A stretch of DNA of 12,995 nucleotides from Deltaproteobacteria bacterium (lineage in GTDB: Bacteria; Desulfobacterota; Deferrimicrobia; Deferrimicrobiales; Deferrimicrobiaceae), in NCBI GenBank assembly GCA_017889845.1, contig JAGGAJ010000035.1:1-12995 (forward strand), in the 5' to 3' direction. This document shows, one piece after another, positions 6,550 to 12,995 of the stretch. The number at the start of each line of letters is the position of its first letter. Within the stretch, counting starts at the first letter, position 1. The notes under the pieces were generated by a model, which worked only from the letters and a program-made list of their open reading frames with translations, was not told the origin of the DNA and ran no database searches. Made by a program: the position numbers and the translations under genes.

Positions 6550-7943
6550 CGGAGAAGAAGGTCGGCCTGCTGGCCGGAATCGCCGCGGCGGTGATCCTCG
6601 CGGGGATCGCGGGGACGGTCGCCTTCTACAAGGTCCCGGCGTTCCACGCGCTGCTGCACCCGCACGCCGACAACGCAGCGGTGGGGAGCGCGGCGAAACC
6701 GGAGAAAGGGCAGTACACCTGCCCGATGCACCCCTTCATCCTCTCCGACAAACCGGGGGCGTGCCCGATCTGCGGGATGACGCTGGTGCCGAAGGAGAGT
6801 CAGGCGGCGAACCTGTCCGACAACGCAGCGCGATCCCTCGGCATGGTATCCATGAACCCCACGCAGCGGCTCATGGCGAACGTGGCCACGGAGAAGGTTT
6901 CCCGCCGGGAGTTCGCGCTGGACACCCTCGCCGTGGGAAAAGTCACCTGGGACGAACGGAAGGTGGCCAGGGTGTCGTCGCGGATCGGCGGGCGGGTGGA
7001 GAAGCTCCATGTCGATTTCACCGGCACCAGGGTGGTCAAAGGGCAGCCGCTCCTGGAGATCTACTCCCCCGACCTCGTGGCCGCGCAGCGGGAGTATCTC
7101 GTGGCCCTGAAGGGCATCGAGCGCCTGGGAGACAGCCCGTACGAGGATGCCCGGGAGATGTCCCGGAGCCTGGTCGATGCGTCCCGCACACGACTGAAAC
7201 TCTGGGGGGTGACCGACGGCCAGCTCGAGGAGCTGGCGAGGACGAAGGAGCCCAAGACCGTGTTCGCGGTCTTCGCTCCCCGGTCCGGCGTCGTCACGGA
7301 GCGGCTCGTTACGGCGGGGCAGTACGTGATGGAGGGCACGGCCCTCTATTCCATCGCGGAAATGGACCCGGTGTGGGTCCAGGCGGAGGTGCATGCGTTC
7401 GAGATCCAGAGGGTCCCCGTGGGGACATCCGCGGTCGTCACGACCCAGGCGTACCCGGGCCGGGAGTTCCGCGGGAAGGTGACGTTCGTCGATCCGTACC
7501 TGAACGTGGAGACCCGCACGGTGAAGGTCCGCGTCGACCTCCCCAATCCCGGATGGATCCTCAAGCCGGACATGTTCGTGCGGGTCGCGTTCAAGGGAAG
7601 GAAGGGGACGGTGCTGGCGGCGCCCGAGTCGGCGGTTCTCGTCACGGGAGAGCGGGCGATGTCGTGGGTGGAGGTCGAACCGAACACCTTCGAGCCGCGG
7701 ATGACCCGGGTGGGGGCGAGGGCGAACGGATACTACGAGATCCTCTCGGGCCTTTCGGAGGGGGAAACGGTGGTCACCTCGGCCGGATTCCTCATCGACT
7801 CGGAGAGCCAGTTGAAGGGCGGGACATCCGACCCGCACGCCGGCCACGGCGCCCCGGAGCCCGGCAAGGGAGCGGCGTCGCCCGCACAGGACCGTGCGGC
7901 GCCGACGCCTCCCGCCCCGGACCATTCCGGCCACGGCAAGTAA
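6546..7943 (+). CDS. cusB: CusB-type periplasmic adaptor (membrane fusion protein) with heavy-metal-binding domain
   Basis: A 465-residue adaptor linking the inner-membrane pump to the outer-membrane channel. It has an N-terminal signal or anchor helix (about 7-28). A heavy-metal-binding domain follows, with YTCPMHP (Cys59, Met61, His62) and GACPICGMTL (Cys73, Cys76, Met78), as found at the N-terminus of many CusB-like proteins. The barrel-sandwich halves lie near 140-190 and 241-275 around an alpha-hairpin, then comes a beta-barrel (about 275-350) and a membrane-proximal domain. The last 30 residues form a Pro/Ala-rich tail with HAGHG and HSGHG. The start is GTG, overlapping the preceding stop codon by four bases. 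The adaptor in Cus systems passes Cu(I)/Ag(I) to CusA; the metal-binding ends fit that role. The gene symbol rests on family likeness. Confidence 0.9.
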   Translation: MTEKKVGLLAGIAAAVILAGIAGTVAFYKVPAFHALLHPHADNAAVGSAAKPEKGQYTCPMHPFILSDKPGACPICGMTLVPKESQAANLSDNAARSLGMVSMNPTQRLMANVATEKVSRREFALDTLAVGKVTWDERKVARVSSRIGGRVEKLHVDFTGTRVVKGQPLLEIYSPDLVAAQREYLVALKGIERLGDSPYEDAREMSRSLVDASRTRLKLWGVTDGQLEELARTKEPKTVFAVFAPRSGVVTERLVTAGQYVMEGTALYSIAEMDPVWVQAEVHAFEIQRVPVGTSAVVTTQAYPGREFRGKVTFVDPYLNVETRTVKVRVDLPNPGWILKPDMFVRVAFKGRKGTVLAAPESAVLVTGERAMSWVEVEPNTFEPRMTRVGARANGYYEILSGLSEGETVVTSAGFLIDSESQLKGGTSDPHAGHGAPEPGKGAASPAQDRAAPTPPAPDHSGHGK

Positions 7944-7958
7944 GGGGCGCACCGGGCG

Positions 7959-10900
7959 ATGATCAACAAACTCATCTCCACCTGCCTCCGGAACCGGTTC
8001 CTGACGATCCTTGGGGCCCTCGTTGTCCTGTTGTGGGGCGCCTGGGCGCTCCTCCGGACCCCGGTGGACGCCATCCCGGACCTCTCAGACAACCAGATCA
8101 TCGTCTACACGATGTGGGAGGGGCGATCCCCCCAGATCATCGACGACCAGGTCACCTATCCGCTGGTGACGAACCTCCAGGGGCTGCCCCACGTGCGGGC
8201 GGTCCGGTCGGCGACGATGTTCGGCGCCTCGATGATCTACGTCATCTTCGAGGACAGCGTGGACCTCTACTGGGCGCGCAGCCGGGTGCTGGAGCGGCTC
8301 AACCAGCTCGGGGACCGGATGCCCAAGGGGGTCACCCCCGTCCTCGGCCCCGACGGGACGGGGGTGGGCCACGTCTACTGGTACACGTTGAAAAGCGACC
8401 GGCACGACCTGGGGGAGTTGCGCGCCGTCCAGGACTGGTACCTGCGGTACCCGCTCCAGTCCGTTCCCGGCGTGGCGGAGGTGGCCTCCATCGGTGGCTT
8501 CGTGAAGCAGTATCAGATCGACCTCGATCCGCTGCGCCTCCACTCGTACGGCATCCCCGTCAAGGCCGTCACGGCGGCCGTCTCCGCGGCCAACCGGGAG
8601 GTGGGGGGGAACGTCATCGAGCAGAACGCGATGGAGTACCAGGTCCGCGGCCGGGGGTACCTGCGCTCCAAGGAGGACGTGGAGAACATCGTCGTCGCCA
8701 CGTCCCTGGGCGGAACCCCCATCTACGTGAAGGACCTGGGCGTCATCCAGTTGGGGGGGGAGAGCCGCCGGGGGCTCTTGGAGGAGAACGGGGAGGGGGA
8801 GACCGTCGGCGGGATCATCGTCATGCGGTACGGCGAGAACGCCAAGGCGGTGATCGAACGGGTGAAGGCGAAACTGAAGGAGCTGCAGCCGGGACTCCCC
8901 CCCGGTGTTACGGTCCGGACGGCGTACGACCGCAGCGAGTTGATCGGAAGAGCGATCGACACCCTGAAGCACGCCCTGATCGAGGAGGTGATCCTCGTCA
9001 CGCTGGCGCACATCATCTTCCTGTGGCACTTCCGGTCGATCCTGATCGTCACCGCTCCGCTCCCCCTCGCGATCCTCGTCTCGTTCATCTTCATGCACTA
9101 CGTGGGGTTGAACTCCAACATCATGAGCCTGGGCGGGATCGCCATCGCCATCGGCGTGCTGGTGGACGCCGGCATCGTCATGACGGAGAACGTGATCCGG
9201 CACGCGGAACAGCACGGGGAGGGGTACGAGAAGAACATCCTCTCCATCACGGAGAAGGCGGCGCACCTGGTGGGCCGGCCCATCTTCTACGCCATGGCGA
9301 TCATCATCCTCGCCTTCGTCCCGGTCTTCGCGCTGACCGGCCAGGAGGGGAAGATGTTCCACCCCCTGGCGTTCACCAAGACGTTCGCGATGGTTGGATC
9401 TACCCTCATCGCCGTGACGCTCGTGCCGGTGCTTTGCTCCTTCCTCGTCCGGGGGAAGCTGCACAAGGAAGAAGACAACTGGACGATGAAGTACCTGATG
9501 AAGGCGTACAAGCCGGCGCTCTCATGGGCGCTCGACAACCGGAAGAAGGCGGTCTCCGTCGCGGTCGTCCTCTTCTCGATCGCCCTCGTCATGGTGACCC
9601 GGATCGGGAAGGAGTTCATGCCGCCCCTGAACGAGGGGAGCCTCCTCTTCATGCCGGTGACGCTTCCCAACATCTCGATCAACGAGGCCAAGCGGCTCGT
9701 GACGATCCAGGACAAGATCATAAAGGATACCCCGGAGGTCGACTACGTGCTGGGGAAGGTAGGCCGCGCGGAGACCTCCACAGACCCCTCCCCCGTGTCG
9801 ATGTTCGAGACGATCATCCTCCTCAAACCCCAGGAGAAATGGCGCAAGGGGATGACCATGGACGGGCTGATCGGCGAGTTGAACGCAAAGCTCCAGATCC
9901 CCGGGGTGGGGAACGGCTGGACGATGCCGATCATCAACCGGATCAACATGCTCTCCACGGGCGTGCGCACCGATCTCGGTGTGAAGATCTACGGGGACGA
10001 CCTGAACAAACTCACCGACCTGTCGGTCCAGGCGGGGGAGATCCTCAAGAAAGTCCCGGGGGCGGTGGACGTGGTGGCCGAGCGGACCCTCGGGGGATCG
10101 TATCTCGACATCGAGCCGGACCGGGAGGCGGCGGCGCGGTACGGCCTGAACGTGGACGACATCAACGACGTGGTCGAGACGGTTCTCGGGGGGATGACGG
10201 TCACCCAGAAGCTCGAGGGGCGGCAGCGGTTCCCGGTCCGGGTGCGCTTCCTGTGGGAGTACCGGCAGGACATCGAGGCGATCAAGCGGATACCGATCCC
10301 GCGGGGGAGCGTGATCCCGGCCGGGGGAGGCATGGGCGCGGACGGAAGCGGGGGAGGAATGGGCGCAGGGGGCGGCGTTCCTCAGCCGAAACCGGGCCTT
10401 GGCCAGATCTACCTGGGCGAGGTGGCGAAGATCTCGGTCACCCCCGGACCCGCGATGATCCGGGCCGAGAACTCCTTCCTGCAGGGCGTGGTCTTCCTGA
10501 ACGTCCGCGGGCGGGACATGGGACGGTTCGTCGACGAGGCGAAAGAGATATTGCAGAAGAGCCTCAAGCTTCCCTCCGGGTATTTCATCGAGTGGTCGGG
10601 GCAGTACGAGAACCAGATCCGGGCGAAGAAGACGTTGCAGGTCGTGCTGCCGCTGGTCCTCCTCATCATCTTCGTGATGCTGGTGATGGTGTATCACTCG
10701 GCCAAGGAGGCGCTCCACGTGATCCTGGCCGTGCCCTTCGCGCTCACCGGCGGGGTCTACCTCCTCTACTTCATGGGGTACAACTTCTCGGTGGCGGTCT
10801 GGGTGGGCTTCATCGCCCTGTTCGGGACGGCGGTTCAGACCGGCGTGGTGATGGTCATCTACCTGGAGGAGGCGGTCGAGCGGGTGAAGCAGCGGGACGG

Positions 10901-11177
10901 CGGGCTTACCGTGGCCAACCTGCGGGAGGCGGTGATGGACGGGGCGCTGCTGCGGCTGCGCCCAAAGGTCATGACCGTGTCCACTGTCGTGGCGGGGCTG
11001 CTGCCGATCTTTTGGAGCACACGAACGGGGTCGGAAGTCATGAAGCCGCTGGCTACCCCCGTGCTCGGCGGGATGGTGTCGTCCCTGGTCCACGTGCTGG
11101 TCGTGACGCCGGTCATCTTCCTCTGGCTGAGGGAACGGGAGCTGGCGAGGGAGGAACGGGCTCCGGGCGCATCTTAA
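7959..11177 (+). CDS. cusA: CusA-type Cu(I)/Ag(I) RND efflux pump
   Basis: A 1072-residue proton-driven inner-membrane pump of the heavy-metal RND family. The first helix is near residues 12-33, with membrane blocks near 340-550 and 895-1060. The fourth-helix motif GGIAIAIGVLVDAGIVMTEN (392-411, with Asp403 and Glu410) matches CusA-type and not CzcA-type pumps. The three metal-site methionines of E. coli CusA (573, 623, 672) correspond to Met565, Met615 and Met664 in matching contexts (LLFMPVTLP, SMFETI, RINMLSTG) with identical spacing of 50 and 49. This predicts Cu(I)/Ag(I) specificity. A Gly-rich insertion of roughly 27-30 residues is present near 787-815, which E. coli CusA lacks. The gene starts 15 bases after the adaptor with a weak AAGGGG site. 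Confidence 0.95.
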   Translation: MINKLISTCLRNRFLTILGALVVLLWGAWALLRTPVDAIPDLSDNQIIVYTMWEGRSPQIIDDQVTYPLVTNLQGLPHVRAVRSATMFGASMIYVIFEDSVDLYWARSRVLERLNQLGDRMPKGVTPVLGPDGTGVGHVYWYTLKSDRHDLGELRAVQDWYLRYPLQSVPGVAEVASIGGFVKQYQIDLDPLRLHSYGIPVKAVTAAVSAANREVGGNVIEQNAMEYQVRGRGYLRSKEDVENIVVATSLGGTPIYVKDLGVIQLGGESRRGLLEENGEGETVGGIIVMRYGENAKAVIERVKAKLKELQPGLPPGVTVRTAYDRSELIGRAIDTLKHALIEEVILVTLAHIIFLWHFRSILIVTAPLPLAILVSFIFMHYVGLNSNIMSLGGIAIAIGVLVDAGIVMTENVIRHAEQHGEGYEKNILSITEKAAHLVGRPIFYAMAIIILAFVPVFALTGQEGKMFHPLAFTKTFAMVGSTLIAVTLVPVLCSFLVRGKLHKEEDNWTMKYLMKAYKPALSWALDNRKKAVSVAVVLFSIALVMVTRIGKEFMPPLNEGSLLFMPVTLPNISINEAKRLVTIQDKIIKDTPEVDYVLGKVGRAETSTDPSPVSMFETIILLKPQEKWRKGMTMDGLIGELNAKLQIPGVGNGWTMPIINRINMLSTGVRTDLGVKIYGDDLNKLTDLSVQAGEILKKVPGAVDVVAERTLGGSYLDIEPDREAAARYGLNVDDINDVVETVLGGMTVTQKLEGRQRFPVRVRFLWEYRQDIEAIKRIPIPRGSVIPAGGGMGADGSGGGMGAGGGVPQPKPGLGQIYLGEVAKISVTPGPAMIRAENSFLQGVVFLNVRGRDMGRFVDEAKEILQKSLKLPSGYFIEWSGQYENQIRAKKTLQVVLPLVLLIIFVMLVMVYHSAKEALHVILAVPFALTGGVYLLYFMGYNFSVAVWVGFIALFGTAVQTGVVMVIYLEEAVERVKQRDGGLTVANLREAVMDGALLRLRPKVMTVSTVVAGLLPIFWSTRTGSEVMKPLATPVLGGMVSSLVHVLVVTPVIFLWLRERELAREERAPGAS
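10323..10376 (+). repeat. Imperfect 27-bp tandem repeat encoding Gly/Met-rich insertion in CusA
   Basis: Two in-frame units, 10323-10349 and 10350-10376, encode GGGMGADGS and GGGMGAGGG (residues 789-806). The surrounding residues to about 815 are also absent from the corresponding place in E. coli CusA, between the IPIP and QIYLGEVA motifs. The unit is a multiple of three, so the pump frame is kept. Confidence 0.85.
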
Positions 11178-11223
11178 TATGGAACGGGAAACGCGAACCC
11201 CACGAGGGGAAAGGAGAAAGGCG

Positions 11224-11733
11224 ATGGGATGGAAAGGGATCCTAGCATCGGCGGCGGTCGGCGTGCTCCTGGCGGCGCCGGCTCCGGCGATGGACAACAT
11301 GACGCACGGACACGGCGACACCAAGGAAGGGCACGGCGCGCACGGAGGTCACGACATGGAGAAGATGGGCGACAAGGTCTTCTCCGGGAAGGTCGGGCCC
11401 TGGACGGGAGAGGCGCGGCTGGTCGACATGAAGGCCCAGATGGAGAAGTCGGGCGTGTCGGCGAAGGCGCTCGCGAAGCTCCCGGCGAGCCACCACCTGA
11501 TGGTGACCCTCACCGACCCGAAGACCGGAAAGCCGGTTACCGATGTGGCGGGGAGTGCAGAGATCAAGGGTCCGGACAAGGCCTCCTCCTCGAAGGTCAC
11601 CCTGGTCGTGATGGGGGGGCACATCGGGGCGGACGTGAACCTGCCGAAGGCAGGGAAGTATGCCTTCCGGGTAAGCGCGGAGGGTGGCGGCCACAAGGGA
11701 TCGGCGGAATTCCCGTACGAGTTGAAGAAGTGA
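11224..11733 (+). CDS. Exported His/Met-rich YtkA-like protein, probable periplasmic copper binder
   Basis: A 169-residue protein with a clear signal peptide (MGWKGILASAAVGVLLAAPAPA). A metal-ligand-rich segment follows (His28, 30, 37, 40, 43 and Met26, 45, 48). The compact C-terminal beta domain (about 88-167) resembles YtkA-like domains, with HHLMVTLTDPKTGKPV and a Gly/His-rich stretch near 131-133 and 154-157. Related proteins are common beside heavy-metal efflux genes, and a role as a periplasmic copper carrier in place of CusF is a reasonable inference. ATG 11224 is chosen because AAAGGAGAAAGG directly precedes it and the signal peptide begins there; ATG 11179 would prefix 15 charged residues. 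It is the last gene of the operon, 46 bases after the pump, and is followed by a terminator. Confidence 0.8.
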   Translation: MGWKGILASAAVGVLLAAPAPAMDNMTHGHGDTKEGHGAHGGHDMEKMGDKVFSGKVGPWTGEARLVDMKAQMEKSGVSAKALAKLPASHHLMVTLTDPKTGKPVTDVAGSAEIKGPDKASSSKVTLVVMGGHIGADVNLPKAGKYAFRVSAEGGGHKGSAEFPYELKK

Positions 11734-11772
11734 CACTTTCGGGCACATGTTCCACGCAATGGGGGTTGAAAC

Positions 11773-11797
11773 GGGCGCCCTCGCGCGGCCCTTTTTT
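11773..11797 (+). terminator. Rho-independent terminator of the metal operon
   Basis: GGGC and GCCC pair, then one G bulges and a GC pair follows, closing a six-base loop within 11773-11791. Six T follow at 11792-11797. It lies 40 bases after the YtkA-like gene and would end the operon that starts at 2398. Confidence 0.65.
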
Positions 11798-11940
11798 GCA
11801 CGGGATGGGAAAATGAATGATAGCGAACCCTCCTGCAATCACCGGTCATCGTACAATTCAGGAATGGTAGTCGATATCGTCAAACGGAAACCGAACCGGA
11901 AACTCCCGTAGGTTGACATGGGAGAAAGGAGGGCAGTGCG

Positions 11941-12252
11941 ATGGCAAGGAAGATTCTGCTGTTCCTTTTCGCCGGCATGTTTGTCGTTGTACTCGGCGGG
12001 GCGGCGTCGGCGGAGGCGCCTATCATGGCGCTGTACTCTTCGGAGGCGGCGATCCAACCATCAGCCGCGGACCCCGAACAAGAGGCCTCCAACTCAACGT
12101 CATGGCAGGAAAGGGAACCGGTGGAGACCGGTTCTATGCCCGCGGAATCGGGCAATTCCCCCGAGTTGCGTTGCTGCTCGGGCGACAACGGTCCGACACA
12201 GGACCAGGCGGGTAACACCGTCCTCCGCCACGGCATCGACGACGGGTCGTAA
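11941..12252 (+). CDS. Small secreted protein of unknown function
   Basis: I do not recognise a family. The 103-residue protein begins with a convincing signal peptide (MARKILLFLFAGMFVVVLGG, then AASAEAP as cleavage zone). The mature part of about 79 residues is rich in Ser, Glu, Gln and Pro, looks poorly ordered, and has one vicinal cysteine pair (Cys78-Cys79, in ELRCCSGD). AAAGGAGGG at 11926-11934 gives a strong ribosome site. Codons favour G/C in the third place, though less strictly than in the pump genes. It stands alone between the terminators at 11773-11797 and 12284-12324, so it should have its own promoter within 11798-11940, where I find no convincing match. A copper link is possible from position only. 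Confidence 0.6.
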   Translation: MARKILLFLFAGMFVVVLGGAASAEAPIMALYSSEAAIQPSAADPEQEASNSTSWQEREPVETGSMPAESGNSPELRCCSGDNGPTQDQAGNTVLRHGIDDGS

Positions 12253-12283
12253 CGGATGGCGGGACACACGATTTGGTGATCTG

Positions 12284-12324
12284 CGGCGCCGGGAAAGGGA
12301 CCCTTTCCCGGCGCCGGCTTTTTT
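12284..12324 (+). terminator. Strong rho-independent terminator
   Basis: The arms 12284-12299 and 12301-12316 are perfect reverse complements around a single A, giving about 15 pairs with a three-base GAC loop. A T6 run follows at 12319-12324. It lies 31 bases after the small secreted gene. Confidence 0.95.
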
Positions 12325-12401
12325 CGTAGCCGTTCCGCACTTACGGATCCGGAAAAGGTAGGATCGGAACAGCGGCAGCAGAACGTATATGGGGGAAGAC
12401 C

Positions 12402-12995
12402 TTGAAAGGCAGGATCCTGGCCCTGATGCTCGCCGGGTTGGAAATGACGGCCGGATTCCCGGCCTTCGGCGCGGCACCGCTCCACGGCGCGTTGCCGCTT
12501 CCCGTTGCCCCCGACATCTCGATCCTCACCGACTGGACCCGTTACTCCGAACGGGGGAGCCGGGAGCTCCTCGGCATGCCCGTGGACCCTGCGCGGAGGG
12601 AACGCGAGCTGGCGCGGCTTGCGGACCGTATCCGTCCCGAAGTGGCCGGCGACCCGGGCGGCGCAGGAGTCCCCGAGGCGTTCCGGCGGGTCCTGATCCG
12701 GGAAGAAGGATTCGCCTATGATTCCGCAGCGGGGAACCCGGGAAATTACCTCATCGACACCGTCCTAGCGCGGAAGCGCGGCAACTGCCTCGGGTTGTCG
12801 CTCCTCTGGCTCTCCCTTGCCGAACGGCTGGATCTCCCCTTCCGCGGGGTGTACGTCCCGGGCCATTGCTTCGTCCGGTTCGAGGGGGAGGCCACCCGGG
12901 TCAACGTGGAGTTTTCCGACGGCGGGGCGCCGTGGGAGGACGGGCGATTCCGGAAGGAGTTCCGGGTGCCCCCCGATCGGCCGTACCTGCACTCC
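12402..12995 (+). CDS. Exported transglutaminase-like (SirB1_N-type) protein, 3' partial
   Basis: The frame runs from a TTG at 12402 through the right edge (198 codons visible). The N-terminus (KGRILALMLAGLEMTAGFPAFGA) looks like a signal peptide. The core matches the transglutaminase-like/SirB1_N family: NYLIDTVLARKRGNCLGLSLLW with candidate catalytic Cys129, then ERLDLPFRGVYVPGHCFVRFE with candidate catalytic His155. The third catalytic residue, normally Asp or Asn, would follow; VNVEFSDGG near 167-175 is a candidate region. Members act on peptide or amide bonds or serve non-catalytic roles; the substrate is unknown. TTG is chosen because GGGGGAAG lies about 5 bases upstream and begins the signal peptide; ATG 12426 is an alternative. 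It is separated from the metal genes by a strong terminator and may be unrelated to them. Confidence 0.8.
   Translation, partial: MKGRILALMLAGLEMTAGFPAFGAAPLHGALPLPVAPDISILTDWTRYSERGSRELLGMPVDPARRERELARLADRIRPEVAGDPGGAGVPEAFRRVLIREEGFAYDSAAGNPGNYLIDTVLARKRGNCLGLSLLWLSLAERLDLPFRGVYVPGHCFVRFEGEATRVNVEFSDGGAPWEDGRFRKEFRVPPDRPYLHS

Noticed and set aside
11179..11223. ATG 11179 as start of the YtkA-like gene
   Set aside because: It adds 15 charged residues before the signal peptide and lacks a good ribosome site. ATG 11224 has AAAGGAG just upstream.
6761..11245. A 1494-codon open frame on the + strand across the adaptor and pump genes
   Set aside because: It is out of frame with two well-recognised genes, and its product is a monotonous Arg/Gly/Pro/His-rich string. 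High G+C removes stop codons from this frame.
11913..11918. TTGACA as the -35 box of the small secreted gene
   Set aside because: A -10 box at proper spacing would fall on the ribosome site and start codon, and no TATAAT-like sequence is there.
12389..12721. A 110-codon ATG-started frame over the transglutaminase-like gene
   Set aside because: It is out of frame with the conserved Cys/His motifs, and its product is Arg/Pro-rich.
1..12995. tRNA, rRNA, CRISPR arrays, insertion sequences or transposase genes
   Set aside because: I looked for these and saw none. The only repeats supported are the copA duplication and the 27-bp repeat in the pump gene.

Overview
The window is G+C-rich, densely packed DNA with every supported gene on the + strand. 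It reads as a copper/silver detoxification locus of a Gram-negative bacterium, because it encodes a complete three-part RND efflux pump that needs an outer membrane. The mix of genes would fit a deltaproteobacterial (Desulfuromonadota-like) genome, but this is inference from gene content and base composition only.

Layout. (1) Positions 1-2142 carry the end of a copper-exporting P1B-type ATPase (CopA). It is open at the left edge of the window and its reading frame is broken by a 110-bp direct tandem duplication. (2) Positions 2143-2397 are a relatively A+T-rich spacer with two identical-core palindromes whose centres lie 21 bp apart, a candidate operator. (3) Positions 2398-11733 look like one operon. 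It holds a DUF2318-type cysteine-rich membrane-anchored protein, a MacB/FtsX-type ABC permease, its LolD/MacB-like ATPase, a small membrane protein with a cysteine-rich tail, a TolC-family outer-membrane factor, a CusB-type adaptor with an N-terminal metal-binding domain, a CusA-type pump, and a His/Met-rich periplasmic YtkA-like protein. The operon closes at a rho-independent terminator (11773-11797). (4) Positions 11941-12252 encode a small secreted protein of unknown function, followed by a very strong hairpin terminator (12284-12324). (5) From 12402 to the right edge runs the start of an exported transglutaminase-like (SirB1_N-type) protein.

How the parts fit. CopA would move Cu(I) from cytoplasm to periplasm. 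The outer-membrane factor, adaptor and CusA pump would carry Cu(I)/Ag(I) from periplasm to outside. All three methionines of the E. coli CusA metal site are present with the same spacing. The His/Met-rich protein and the metal-binding ends of the adaptor are plausible periplasmic carriers. The most unusual part is the trio ahead of the pump genes. DUF2318 protein, FtsX permease and ABC ATPase are known as accessory genes of the FetM/FetP (FTR1/P19) iron uptake clusters, for example in Campylobacter. Here they lie directly upstream of Cus-type efflux genes, with no FTR1 or P19 gene in view. Whether they serve copper or iron cannot be settled from sequence alone.
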